Counted from the first letter of the stretch, positions 1 to 7,672 are shown. The stretch is DNA of 64,000 nucleotides from Bacteroidales bacterium (GCA_021371855.1 JAJFVL010000055.1:1-64000), one strand, 5' to 3'. The notes: a model not told the origin generated them from the letters alone. Translations and numbers: made by a program.

Positions 1-137
1 CGTAAACAAGTATACAGCCCAATATGGACAACAATTTTCCCGATACCGGTGTTGAGTGGAAATTTTTCAGAGTCACCATTCTCAGCTTTAAACTGATGTA
101 AATTTACTGATTGAAAAAGGTTATTAGACAGACTGCC
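1..137. other. Left edge of the accessory region, no gene seen
   Basis: I see no convincing coding region here. This stretch should be the tail of the preceding cassette or recombination site, because the start of cassette 1 follows at 138. Any integron integrase or attI site must lie to the left of the window, since all cassette genes read rightwards. Confidence 0.4.
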
Positions 138-151
138 GTTAGCTGGTATAC
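138..151 (+). other. Core-site-like start of cassette 1 (R' half site)
   Basis: The bases GTTAGCTGGTATAC fit the integron core consensus GTTRRRY loosely. They are the reverse complement, at 13 of 14 positions, of 1336-1349 (GTACACCAGCTAAC), which follows the last gene of the same cassette. In integrons the 5' end of a cassette pairs with the R'' end of its own attC when circularised, and this is what is seen. Confidence 0.6.
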
Positions 152-177
152 GAAACAAATTTCTGCTCAGCAATAAA

Positions 178-209
178 TTTGCACGATTTACATTTAGTAT
201 ATATCTTTG
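178..209 (+). promoter_or_regulatory. Bacteroidota-type promoter of the mazEF-like genes
   Basis: TTTG at 178-181 is followed after 20 bp by TATCTTTG at 202-209, which fits the Bacteroidota sigma-ABfr consensus (TTTG, 19-23 bp, TAnnTTTG). The predicted transcript begins shortly upstream of the antitoxin start at 232, so this cassette carries its own promoter. Confidence 0.65.
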
Positions 210-231
210 TGATATACTTTTATAATTTCAT

Positions 232-462
232 ATGAAAACTCTTTCTTTAAAACTCGACGACAATATCTTCAACGAAACTGAAGATGTTCTGGTTAAGGTC
301 AAAAAATCCAGGAACAGGTATATCAACGAAGCTGTTGCCTTTTACAACAAGGTTAATAAAAGAAACCTGATCTCCAAGAAACTCGCCAAAGAATCAAGGC
401 TAGTTAAAAATGAGTCTATGGCTGTTCTCGCTGAATTTGAATCTCTACAAGATGAGAATTAA
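232..462 (+). CDS. Ribbon-helix-helix antitoxin of a MazEF/PemIK-type module
   Basis: This 76-residue protein has an N-terminal beta strand (MKTLSLKLDDNIF) followed by two helices, which is the ribbon-helix-helix DNA-binding fold of CopG/MazE-like antitoxins. Its charged C-terminus would bind the toxin. Its last 11 bases overlap the start of the MazF-like gene, so the two are translationally coupled, and a promoter lies directly upstream. It should neutralise the toxin and repress the operon. The fold and the partner support the role. Sequence identity to a named antitoxin family is not certain. Confidence 0.75.
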   Translation: MKTLSLKLDDNIFNETEDVLVKVKKSRNRYINEAVAFYNKVNKRNLISKKLAKESRLVKNESMAVLAEFESLQDEN

Positions 463-793
463 GCAATTCGACATCTGGATTGCTGACCTCGAACCGCAAC
501 GCGGAACTGAGACTGGCAAAGTAAGACCGGTTCTTATAGTTCAGACTAATCTGCTTAAGGATCATCCTTCAACAGTTGTCTGCCCTATCACAACAAACAT
601 ATCTCCCTCAAGTGATATATTACGAGTTCATATAAAAAAGGGGATTGCTAATCTAAATCATGACTCTGACGTAATGATTGATCAAATTCGTGCAATTGAT
701 AATAGAAGGTTAACCCAAAAAATCGGAGAATTACCACCCGATCTACAGAAACGGGTTAAAGAAAACATAAAAATAATTCTGGATTTGGATTAG
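452..793 (+). CDS. MazF/PemK-type endoribonuclease toxin
   Basis: This 113-residue protein belongs to the PemK/MazF family of mRNA interferases. It shows the N-terminal strand FDIWIADLEPQRGTETG, then KVRPVLIVQ, then VCPITTNI, which match the conserved GDIW..L.P..G.E..G..RP and the PIT(S/T) loop holding the catalytic Arg and Thr. I place the start at the ATG at 452, because an upstream in-frame start at 410 would add residues foreign to the family and lie deep inside the antitoxin gene. Toxin-antitoxin pairs are common in integron cassettes, where they are thought to stabilise arrays. Confidence 0.88.
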   Translation: MRIKQFDIWIADLEPQRGTETGKVRPVLIVQTNLLKDHPSTVVCPITTNISPSSDILRVHIKKGIANLNHDSDVMIDQIRAIDNRRLTQKIGELPPDLQKRVKENIKIILDLD

Positions 794-803
794 CGGTAGA
801 TCA

Positions 804-1331
804 ATGATATTAAGAGATTTAATTATAAGTAATTCTTGGTTAAGTGTTGAATTGATTTTTACCAGATTATACCCTGACCAAGCAAGCTCATTAAACGGAT
901 ATGAAAGAGTTTTCAATGAATTAAAAACTCTACCACCTGTCAATTCAGAAATCACTATTCTTATCAGCAATGAGATTGACTCATTTGATAATGAACCTTA
1001 TGTTAATGTTTCAGGATATAATCATTCTAAAACTTCTCGATCAATAGATGATTTAACTGATTCATTAGCCTTAGAATTTACACCATGGAATGAGTGGCTA
1101 GGAATGAGGATTGACGAAAATTCTTTAAAATACTTTAATCAGTCAGAATTGATTTGCCATTGTCTTCATGAGATGACCTTTATGGGTTTTAATCAAAAAG
1201 AAATCGACAACGAGTGGCAAAAAATCATAAAGGCAGAGCAAGAAATTAAACACATGACTAAGGAGGAAAAGGAACGAAGTACCATGACCTTGGAAGAATT
1301 AAAAAAGAAATATAAGCTCAAAGACAAATAA
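804..1331 (+). CDS. DUF6557-like protein of unknown function
   Basis: This 175-residue soluble protein starts 11 bp after the MazF-like gene and shares its cassette. The pattern YPDQ...GYERVFNELKTL, later LALEFTPWNEWLGMRID and CHCLHEMTFMGF, resembles a small Bacteroidota family that I remember as DUF6557. That assignment is from memory and uncertain. The C-terminus is a charged helix rich in Lys and Glu. There is no signal peptide or membrane segment. It may be independent cassette cargo rather than a toxin partner, since the upstream pair is already complete. Confidence 0.6.
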   Translation: MILRDLIISNSWLSVELIFTRLYPDQASSLNGYERVFNELKTLPPVNSEITILISNEIDSFDNEPYVNVSGYNHSKTSRSIDDLTDSLALEFTPWNEWLGMRIDENSLKYFNQSELICHCLHEMTFMGFNQKEIDNEWQKIIKAEQEIKHMTKEEKERSTMTLEELKKKYKLKDK

Positions 1332-1335
1332 TTAA

Positions 1336-1678
1336 GTACACCAGCTAACACGGATGGTATGTTTAAGTGCCTTCGGCAGGCCGGACAACTTCGCAATCAG
1401 CCCGATACATCATGTTAGTAATCTCTCTCTCATTTATCAAGTTTTCTCTACCGAGACAAATTATGTGTACCAAGACAAAGCCAATAGGCCTGCCGGCCGA
1501 CGCTCACGTGTCAAGCATTTGCGCTGACAAGTGAAGCTTCGTCAGTGGTTTTTGCAGAGTAACTTATAAAGTGCACCGTGACATTCAACTTCTGCTTCAT
1601 CTACCGGGATTGGCAAAAACCTCGCCACTCCTTAACAGGCGGCACCTAACCATACCACCGGGCCGTTATATTTAAGCC
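1336..1678 (+). repeat. attC-like recombination element A (long form)
   Basis: This element of about 340 bp separates cassettes 1 and 2. The left arm from 1341 reads CCAGCTAAC, ACGGATGGTATG, then TTTAAGTGCC. The right arm ends CCTAACCATACCACC, GGGCCG, TTATAT (core G at 1665). The arms form an imperfect inverted repeat of about 28 bp. The outermost bases do not pair with each other but with the far ends of the flanking cassettes, which fits attC better than a transposon end. The interior from 1461 to 1579 is nearly identical to 8498-8616. The 1332-1838 gap holds this element and the promoter of the next pair. Confidence 0.6.
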
Positions 1679-1729
1679 ATCGTGCGACCTGAGAGACAGA
1701 GACTTAAATTTAAATGGCCTAAATATAAC
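1665..1729 (+). repeat. Hairpin at the start of cassette 2
   Basis: GTTATATTTAAGCC at 1665-1678 is followed 37 bases later by GGCCTAAATATAAC at 1716-1729, its reverse complement with one mismatch. The same sequence GGCCTAAATATA recurs at 2545-2556 at the end of the cassette. This may be an empty mini-cassette or a duplicated R'' arm. Confidence 0.5.
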
Positions 1730-1786
1730 CCAAAAAGTATCGATTGATTTTACACATTAACCTAATATAAACTTTCTACTTTTGTA

Positions 1787-1818
1787 CTTGTTATATACGT
1801 ACATATATCATATCTTTG
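1787..1818 (+). promoter_or_regulatory. Probable promoter of the VapBC-like pair
   Basis: TATCTTTG at 1811-1818 matches the Bacteroidota -7 element TAnnTTTG. A weak -33 element (CTTG, 1787-1790) lies 20 bp upstream. A second -7-like sequence, TACTTTTG, sits at 1777-1784. The gene start follows at 1839. Confidence 0.5.
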
Positions 1819-1838
1819 TACGGACAATATATAAAATA

Positions 1839-2084
1839 ATGGACACTAAACTTACTATTAAACTTGACAATGACGTAATCTCTAGAGCAAAGAGATACGC
1901 TCAACATCGTAAGACCAGTCTTTCAAAAATGATTGAATCTTATCTTGATTCTGTTACAAAACCTGATTCTGATGATATTGAAATCACTCCTTTAGTTAAA
2001 AGTCTTAGCGGAGTAATCTCTCTACCTGAAGACTATGATTATAAAAAGGATCATACAGATTACTTGATAAGAAAGTACTCATGA
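1839..2084 (+). CDS. Ribbon-helix-helix antitoxin of a VapBC-type pair
   Basis: This 81-residue protein begins MDTKLTIKLDNDVISRAKRY, a ribbon strand and first helix like those of the DUF6364/RHH antitoxins that accompany PIN toxins in Bacteroidota. The second helix carries KTSLSKMIESYL. The C-terminal half is acidic and would bind the toxin. I start at the ATG at 1839 because an upstream reading frame from 1782 would cover the promoter. The stop overlaps the toxin start by 4 bp (ATGA at 2081-2084), so the two are coupled. Confidence 0.82.
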   Translation: MDTKLTIKLDNDVISRAKRYAQHRKTSLSKMIESYLDSVTKPDSDDIEITPLVKSLSGVISLPEDYDYKKDHTDYLIRKYS

Positions 2085-2497
2085 AAAATCTATTTCTTGA
2101 CACTAACATCATTCTTGATTTATTGGCTCATAGGCTCCCATTTTATGCAGAAGCTGCAAAACTGTTTTCCCTTGCTGACAAGAAAAAAGTAAAGCTTTCA
2201 ATCTCGTCTCTTTGCCTTGCTGATGCGCACTATATTTTATCAAGGCAGAATCCGGAGATGGAAGTAAGAAACATATTGAGAACATTCAAAGTTCTAGTTA
2301 ATGTCCTGCCACTTGACGATAAAATAACTGATTTAGCACTCAATTCTGAGTTCCATGACTTTGAAGATGCTATACAGTATTATACCGCGATTGAAAACGA
2401 TCAGGACTTAATAATAACTAGAAATCAGCGGGACTTTAAAGAAAGTAAAATACCCGTAATGACTGCTGGAGAATTTATTAAGTCAATAAAAAAATAA
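2081..2497 (+). CDS. PIN-domain ribonuclease toxin (VapC-like)
   Basis: This 138-residue protein is a PIN-domain toxin. It has LFLDTNIILDLL with the first metal-binding Asp at residue 7, DFEDAIQYYTA around residues 93-103 with further acidic residues, and ITRNQRDF with Asp118, the usual acidic cluster that binds Mg2+ and cleaves RNA. The upstream ribbon-helix-helix gene is its likely antitoxin. It is the second toxin-antitoxin pair of the array. Confidence 0.88.
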   Translation: MKNLFLDTNIILDLLAHRLPFYAEAAKLFSLADKKKVKLSISSLCLADAHYILSRQNPEMEVRNILRTFKVLVNVLPLDDKITDLALNSEFHDFEDAIQYYTAIENDQDLIITRNQRDFKESKIPVMTAGEFIKSIKK

Positions 2498-2544
2498 ATC
2501 ATCTTAACCGTGACAGTTTTTCAACATCGGATAACTTTAAACCT

Positions 2545-2575
2545 GGCCTAAATATACCACCGGGCCGTCAGCAGC
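2545..2575 (+). repeat. Collapsed attC-like element B
   Basis: The R''-like arm GGCCTAAATATA (2545-2556), reverse complement of the start of cassette 2, runs directly into CCACCGGGCCG, which is the right arm seen in elements A and D. The interior of about 300 bp is missing, with the joint in a shared ATA. The core that follows is GTCAGCAGC (2567-2575) rather than GTTAGCAGC. Its cassette partner is 3466-3474. Confidence 0.55.
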
Positions 2576-2673
2576 AATGTGTGTCTAATCTCGTCTTGAG
2601 ATAGGTTGAAACTATGTTAATCGACTAAGAAAGATTTACTGTGGTAATTAAATCATAAATAAATTAAAGCAAT

Positions 2674-3456
2674 ATGAATAAAGCTATTTGTATATTGTTA
2701 TTAGTCTTATTTGTAGCAAGTTGCAAAAAAGACAATCTTTCTTCAAAATCTTTTTTAATTAGCACAAATGCACCACTGCCTTTTTTATTTTTTGATAGAT
2801 CCGGGAACAAAGAACTTAGGTATAATCTGCAAAAGAACCTTTCAGAAGTAGTGTATGACAACTATTACATTATACGTTTAAATTATGATTCACAAGGATA
2901 TTTAAAGAGTGAGTATTTTTTTAATGCTAATATTGGGAAATGGGATTCTGCTACATATATTCATAATATAGATGGCCTGGCGATTGGAATACGACATGAA
3001 CGTTTATACGATTCGCTAGTATATGACAGTAATAACAATTTAATTAAAAGGATTTCATATCTATATCCTGATACTATACGTCCTGATTTGGATGCAAAAG
3101 GTTATATGCAAATTAAAACTTATGAATATGACAGCAACCATAATGCTATTGATGAAAGAATTTTTAGTCCCTCTTGTGCAAATTTCGACGTACTTTATCC
3201 ATGGAATTTCATCTGGCGCTTCCAGATGACCTATGATACGTTTCCGAATCCTTTGAATCTAATGAATATTAATGGTAATAATATGACAACTCGTAAACTC
3301 GTTAATGTCATAGGTGCTCGTAATGATATGGACTTAATATATGATTATGATTATGATGGTTACCCGGTTAATTCTCAAAATATAAGCATTCGTTACAATA
3401 ACCAACTACGGCTAAATGATACAATACAAAGCCAGTATTTTTTTAAATATCGTTAA
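2674..3456 (+). CDS. Hypothetical lipoprotein with YD-like repeats
   Basis: This 260-residue protein starts with a lipoprotein signal (MNKAICILLLVLFVASCKK) whose lipobox VASC places the modified Cys at residue 17. The body has several aromatic units of the form YDSxGYLKSEYFF, YDSNNNLIKRISYLY and YEYDSNHNAIDERIF. They resemble the YD/RHS-type repeats found in many Bacteroidota outer-membrane lipoproteins. It is the only gene of cassette 3. The function is unknown, and I would expect a surface-exposed protein. Confidence 0.7.
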   Translation: MNKAICILLLVLFVASCKKDNLSSKSFLISTNAPLPFLFFDRSGNKELRYNLQKNLSEVVYDNYYIIRLNYDSQGYLKSEYFFNANIGKWDSATYIHNIDGLAIGIRHERLYDSLVYDSNNNLIKRISYLYPDTIRPDLDAKGYMQIKTYEYDSNHNAIDERIFSPSCANFDVLYPWNFIWRFQMTYDTFPNPLNLMNINGNNMTTRKLVNVIGARNDMDLIYDYDYDGYPVNSQNISIRYNNQLRLNDTIQSQYFFKYR

Positions 3457-3465
3457 TTCATCACA

Positions 3466-3567
3466 GCTGCTAACACGGACGGTTGGGGCAATAGCGCTGA
3501 ATAAACTATGGTTACCTAGACAATTCCTAAATCAGCGCAACTAGCCTATAACGGAGTATCAAGACAA
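3466..3567 (+). repeat. Degenerate attC-like element C
   Basis: GCTGCTAAC (3466-3474) is the reverse complement of the start of cassette 3 (2567-2575) except for one base, and it is followed by ACGGACGGT as in elements A, D and F. An inner hairpin GCGCTGA / TCAGCGC spans about 3493-3538. At 3545 CCTATAACGGAGTATCAAG resembles element E. The long interior and a clear GTT core are absent. The gap up to 3749 otherwise holds only copies of the TACCnnGACA motif. Confidence 0.4.
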
Positions 3568-3749
3568 ATTACCGTAGACAAAATAGATTGATTCGATTTT
3601 CAGATCAAATTAAATTGTCGAGACAAATTCTTATGCCTTAAAATTTACTATATATATGTCAGGACTAATACAATCAAAAAAAGTGGATCAAAAATTGATG
3701 TTTTAAAATTGAAATATTACCATACTAAGAACTTAAAACCCAAATTAAG

Positions 3750-4067
3750 ATGAGTTTCATACTAAATTTTGCGCTAATCGTTCTTTTTACAGTTCCGCCC
3801 ATTTTCCAACTCATTTTTGGTAGTAAAGCGACCAATCCTACATATAGTATAAAATTTTGGAAAATATGTTTGATTAGCATTGCCGGACTCATTGTTGCAA
3901 CTTCGATGAATCTATTCCTCATGACTAAAGCAATACAGCATTCAGGATCTAGAGACGGATTGCCTATAATCACAATTCTTTTTCTTGAAGCCATTATTGG
4001 TTCAATTATGATTATAATGATGTTAATTCAATTTTTGATTATGCGTAAAAGAAAGCAAACAATGTGA
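3750..4067 (+). CDS. Small multi-pass membrane protein, unknown function
   Basis: This 105-residue protein has three predicted hydrophobic helices: residues 3-25, about 35-57 and about 72-98. A basic tail RKRKQTM would keep the C-terminus in the cytoplasm. It is alone in cassette 4 and reads in the same direction as the other cassette genes. I recognise no family. Small membrane proteins without homologues are frequent integron cargo. Confidence 0.6.
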   Translation: MSFILNFALIVLFTVPPIFQLIFGSKATNPTYSIKFWKICLISIAGLIVATSMNLFLMTKAIQHSGSRDGLPIITILFLEAIIGSIMIIMMLIQFLIMRKRKQTM

Positions 4068-4082
4068 TCAGGCAAATGTACT

Positions 4083-4435
4083 GCCCATAACACGGACGGT
4101 ATAATTGCCTTCTGCAGCCCGGACACATTCGTAATCAGCCCTTAAATTCTATGCTCTTAAATTCAACTTACTTATTAAACTCAGTGCACCTTGACTCATC
4201 CTGCACACGAGACAAAGTCAGTAGGGCTGCAGGTCGACGCGCAGTTGGCAGCGTTTTTTGCTCTCCACTTACAAAATGCACCGTGACCAGTAAACGCCGT
4301 TTTCATTACCGGGACTCATACGTAAGAGAGTTTTACCGTGACGGGACAACTAGCGTCCGTTTACCGGGACTGGCAAAAAACTCGCCAACTCTGACACGGT
4401 CGGCAACTAAACTATACCACCGGGCCGTTATGGGC
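4083..4435 (+). repeat. attC-like recombination element D (long form)
   Basis: This element of about 350 bp has a left arm GCCCATAAC, ACGGACGGTATA, ATTGCC and a right arm ending GGCAACTAAACTATACC, ACCGGGCC, GTTATGGGC. The outer 9 bases are perfect inverted repeats. The interior shares blocks with elements A and F, such as GGTCGACGC and ACTTACAAAATGCACC, but is more diverged. Its core G at 4427 begins cassette 5. Six copies of the TACCnnGAC-type motif lie inside. Confidence 0.6.
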
Positions 4436-4572
4436 AAGCCATTGACAACATGACAGTTAAGTCGATTACAATAATAATTTCTGCACCCTTGACAACTTAA
4501 CCGTGATAAGAAAACTCAGTGCTTTCTATCGGGACTTGCCTGCGCGCAAAAATTTTAAATAGACCTCTGTGG

Positions 4573-4640
4573 CAAATTGCACACATTTGCAAGCCACACA
4601 AGCTAACCCACTATCAAAGATTGCAAAAGAGTGCAATTTG
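4573..4640. repeat. Hairpin upstream of fur-katG (left copy)
   Basis: CAAATTGCAC at 4573-4582 pairs perfectly with GTGCAATTTG at 4631-4640. Inside, after AC, ATTTGCAA (4585-4592) pairs with TTGCAAAA (4621-4628) around a 27-base loop. A second hairpin with the same layout but unrelated outer arms lies at 7408-7477. The remaining gap 4436-4572 holds copies of the TACCnnGACA motif. Confidence 0.6.
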
Positions 4641-4664
4641 TACCCATCCTTTAATTGAAAAAGA

Positions 4665-4695
4665 TTTGTTTTTAAAAAAATAGATAATAAATTTG
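4665..4695 (+). promoter_or_regulatory. Promoter of the fur-katG operon
   Basis: TTTG at 4665-4668, a 19-bp spacer and TAAATTTG at 4688-4695 make a near-ideal Bacteroidota promoter. Transcription should begin at about 4702, inside the operator palindrome that follows. Confidence 0.7.
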
Positions 4696-4701
4696 TTCTA
4701 T

Positions 4702-4722
4702 AAAGTAGAATGTTTCTACTTT
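4702..4722. promoter_or_regulatory. Probable Fur/PerR-type operator
   Basis: The arms AAAGTAGAA (4702-4710) and TTCTACTTT (4714-4722) form a perfect 9-bp inverted repeat around TGT. The palindrome lies at the predicted transcription start of the fur-katG operon, so bound regulator would block initiation. Fur-family proteins bind palindromes of this size as dimers. Confidence 0.65.
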
Positions 4723-4734
4723 AATATGTTTACT

Positions 4735-5190
4735 ATGAATATAGAATTTCTGAAGGTCAAACTTAGAGACAAAGGACTTAAGGTTACTCCGAAAAGAATT
4801 TCAATACTTGAGGCAATAATCAAATTACAGAATCATCCAACGGCTGAAGAAATCGTTAATTATATAAGAAATAAAAATCTAGAAATTGCTACAGCAACAG
4901 TATATAAAGCACTTGATATTTTGGTGGCTAAAAAGGTAATAAATAAGGTTGAAACAGAGAAGAACATCATTCGTTATGATGCACTTCTTGAGCCACATCA
5001 TCATCTTATTGGTGCTGAATCAGACTTGATAAAAGATTATCAGAATGAAGAAATAACTAAAATCCTTGAAAAATATTTCAAAAAAAACAAAATCCAGGAT
5101 TTTGATATTGAGGAAATAAAACTTCAAATAATTGGGAAATTTAGAAATGTAAAAAATAAATCATTATGGAAAAAAACTCTGAAAGATTGA
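4735..5190 (+). CDS. Fur/PerR-family transcriptional regulator
   Basis: This 151-residue protein is a Fur-superfamily repressor. The winged-helix part has VTPKRISILEAI and the recognition helix ATATVYKALDIL (about residues 52-63). The metal-binding hinge shows YDALLEPHHHLI with HHH at residues 88-90. The CxxC pair that usually follows the HHH motif is replaced by GAES, so the structural zinc site is absent. I start at the ATG at 4735, after the operator. The gene overlaps katG by 25 bp, so it should sense peroxide (PerR-like) and control its own operon. Confidence 0.85.
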   Translation: MNIEFLKVKLRDKGLKVTPKRISILEAIIKLQNHPTAEEIVNYIRNKNLEIATATVYKALDILVAKKVINKVETEKNIIRYDALLEPHHHLIGAESDLIKDYQNEEITKILEKYFKKNKIQDFDIEEIKLQIIGKFRNVKNKSLWKKTLKD

Positions 5191-7373
5191 GCAAATGCCC
5201 GGTTACCGGAGCTACTCAAAAACATAGTGTTGGAAGCAGTGGAACAAAAAATCTTGATTGGTGGCCTAATCAGTTAAAATTAAACATACTACGTCAGCAC
5301 TCTTCTCTATCTGACCCAATGGGTAAAGAATTCAACTATGCTGAAGAATTTAAGAGTCTTGATTTAAAGGCTGTAAAAAATGATCTTCACAAGTTGATGA
5401 CCAGCTCACAGGATTGGTGGCCGGCTGATTTCGGGCACTATGGCCCGTTGTTTATCCGTATGGCCTGGCACAGTGCAGGAACATACCGAACAGGTGACGG
5501 TCGTGGCGGTGCAGGGCATGGTCAACAGCGGTTTGCACCACTTAACAGTTGGCCTGATAATGTCAACCTTGACAAAGCCCGAAGGCTGCTTTGGCCTATC
5601 AAACAGAAATATGGCCGTAAGATATCCTGGGCCGACCTGATGATTCTTGCAGGTAATGCTGCTCTGGAATCAATGGGATTTAAAACTTTTGGGTTTGCTG
5701 GAGGTCGTGAAGACGTCTGGGAACCTGAAGAAGATGTTTATTGGGGTTCAGAAGCTAAATGGCTTGAAAATGATGAGCGTAACCTTGATATGAGTGAGAC
5801 AGAAAATCCTCTTGCTGCAATTCAGATGGGGCTCATCTATGTTAACCCGGAAGGTCCGGGAGGGAAACCCGACCCAGTAGCTGCAGCCAGGGATATCCGC
5901 AACACATTTGCCCGCATGGCCATGAATGATGAAGAAACAGTTGCTCTCATTGCTGGCGGACATACTTTTGGAAAAACACATGGGGCTGGTGATTCAAAGC
6001 ATGTAGGTCCAGAACCAGAAGCAGCTCCTATTGAAGAACAGGGTCTGGGATGGAAAAGTACATTTGGTTCAGGGAAAGCAGGAGATACAATCACAAGCGG
6101 TATTGAAGTTACCTGGACACAGACTCCAAATAAATGGAGTTATTACTTCTTCGAAAATCTTTTTAAATATGAATGGGAGCTTTCTAAAAGTCCTGCTGGT
6201 GCTCACCAATGGGTTGCAAAAAATGCCGGAAATGTTATTCCTGATGCGCATGAACCATCTAAGAAACATCCGCCAACTATGCTTACCACCGATCTTTCTT
6301 TGCGTTTCGATCCTATTTACGAAAAAATTTCAAGACGTTTTTATGAACATCCCCTCGAATTTGCAGATGCCTTCGCACGTGCATGGTTTAAACTCACACA
6401 CCGCGATATGGGGCCACGTTCACGCTACCTAGGCCCGGAAGTACCGCAGGAAGAGCTAATCTGGCAAGACCCGATTCCTATCGTTAATCATCCTTTGATT
6501 GATGAAAAAGACATTATAGTATTAAAAGATAAGATATTAAAATCAGGTCTTTCAGTTTCACAATTGGTCTCAACCGCATGGGCTTCTGCTTCAACATTCC
6601 GAGGATCGGACAAGAGAGGAGGAGCCAATGGCGCACGGTTACGCCTTTTTCCACAAAAAGACTGGAAAGTGAACAATCCGTATCAACTGGCTAAAGTATT
6701 AGAAAAACTAGAAGATATTCAAAATGAATTCAACAAGGCTCAGACCAAAGGCAAAAAAGTATCTATGGCTGATCTTATTGTACTCGCAGGTTGCACCGGA
6801 GTTGAAAAAGCGGCAAAAGACGCAGGATATAAAATTACAGTCCCTTTCACACCCGGTAGAATGGATGCCTCTCAGGAACAAACGGGCGTGGAATCATTCG
6901 CTATACTTGAGCCTATTGCAGATGGTTTCCGTAACTATTTGAAAAAGAAACTTGCAATCTCCACTGAGGAATTGCTTGTTGATAAAGCTCAGCTTCTGAC
7001 TTTAACTGCACCTGAGATGACAGTACTCATTGGAGGTATGCGAGTTTTGAATACTAACTTTGATAATTCAAAGCACGGTGTGTTCACAAACCGACCTGAG
7101 GTTCTGACTAACGATTTCTTTGTAAACCTGCTTGATATGAAAACTGTTTGGAAAGCAACATCCGAGTCCAATGAAGAATTTGTTGGCCGTGACCGTGAGA
7201 CAGGGGATTTGAAATGGACGGCAACAAGAGTTGATCTCATTTTCGGATCAAATTCCGAGCTTAGAGCACTTGCAGAGGTTTACGGCAGTTCTGATGCTAA
7301 GGGCAAATTTGTCAGCGATTTTATTAATGCATGGAATAAAGTAATGAATCTCGATAGGTTTGATCTTAAATGA
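5166..7373 (+). CDS. katG: Catalase-peroxidase KatG
   Basis: This 735-residue protein is a full-length bifunctional haem catalase-peroxidase that removes hydrogen peroxide. The distal site FIRMAWHSAGTYR gives Arg98, Trp101 and His102. Tyr225 (in GLIYVNPEGP) and Met251 have the right spacing to form the Met-Tyr-Trp adduct needed for catalase activity. The proximal haem ligand is His266 in GGHTFGK. The C-terminal non-haem domain is complete. It is translationally coupled to the Fur-type regulator. At more than 3 kb this would be a very large integron cassette. Confidence 0.96.
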   Translation: MEKNSERLSKCPVTGATQKHSVGSSGTKNLDWWPNQLKLNILRQHSSLSDPMGKEFNYAEEFKSLDLKAVKNDLHKLMTSSQDWWPADFGHYGPLFIRMAWHSAGTYRTGDGRGGAGHGQQRFAPLNSWPDNVNLDKARRLLWPIKQKYGRKISWADLMILAGNAALESMGFKTFGFAGGREDVWEPEEDVYWGSEAKWLENDERNLDMSETENPLAAIQMGLIYVNPEGPGGKPDPVAAARDIRNTFARMAMNDEETVALIAGGHTFGKTHGAGDSKHVGPEPEAAPIEEQGLGWKSTFGSGKAGDTITSGIEVTWTQTPNKWSYYFFENLFKYEWELSKSPAGAHQWVAKNAGNVIPDAHEPSKKHPPTMLTTDLSLRFDPIYEKISRRFYEHPLEFADAFARAWFKLTHRDMGPRSRYLGPEVPQEELIWQDPIPIVNHPLIDEKDIIVLKDKILKSGLSVSQLVSTAWASASTFRGSDKRGGANGARLRLFPQKDWKVNNPYQLAKVLEKLEDIQNEFNKAQTKGKKVSMADLIVLAGCTGVEKAAKDAGYKITVPFTPGRMDASQEQTGVESFAILEPIADGFRNYLKKKLAISTEELLVDKAQLLTLTAPEMTVLIGGMRVLNTNFDNSKHGVFTNRPEVLTNDFFVNLLDMKTVWKATSESNEEFVGRDRETGDLKWTATRVDLIFGSNSELRALAEVYGSSDAKGKFVSDFINAWNKVMNLDRFDLK

Positions 7374-7407
7374 GAATTTCAAAATAATATCTGTGAACTA
7401 TATTAGG

Positions 7408-7477
7408 AAGGTGTAAGCACATTTGCAATTCACTTAAGCAATCGCACAAACCCAAATTGCAAAAGAGCTTACACCTT
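7408..7477. repeat. Hairpin downstream of fur-katG (right copy)
   Basis: AAGGTGTAAGC at 7408-7418 pairs perfectly with GCTTACACCTT at 7467-7477. Inside, AC then ATTTGCAA (7421-7428) pairs with the later ATTGCAAAAGA (7456-7466) around a 27-base loop. Inner stem, spacings and loop length equal those of the hairpin at 4573-4640, whereas the outer arms differ completely yet remain self-complementary. It could also act as a katG terminator. The rest of 7374-7672 holds two TACCnnGACA-type motifs and element E. Confidence 0.6.
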
Positions 7478-7608
7478 ATGTAGATGAATTTTAAAATTTT
7501 TCTCCTTCGCGCCCCCGCAATAAGAATTCTGCACCAAAACTGAAAAATAAAAAAAACATTTGTACACCTTGACAATTTATTGGTAACTAGACAAATAAAT
7601 AAGGCCTG

Positions 7609-7637
7609 GCCCATAACACGGAGTGTCAAGGTTATCC
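7609..7637 (+). repeat. Collapsed attC-like element E
   Basis: GCCCATAAC (7609-7617) is the exact reverse complement of the start of cassette 5 (GTTATGGGC, 4427-4435). It is followed by ACGGAGTGTCAAG and then GTTATCC, which could be the core of the next cassette. No long interior is present. Confidence 0.45.
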
Positions 7638-7672
7638 ATAGAAAATCGTTCTAATTTTAGTATCTTCGTATT

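Noticed and set aside
4151..4453. Open frame of 100 residues on the plus strand
   Set aside because: It lies almost entirely inside attC-like element D, has no family features, and the corresponding frame is not kept in element A.
5440..7240. Several overlapping frames on both strands inside katG
   Set aside because: They are shadows of the katG codon pattern and lack any family features or start context.
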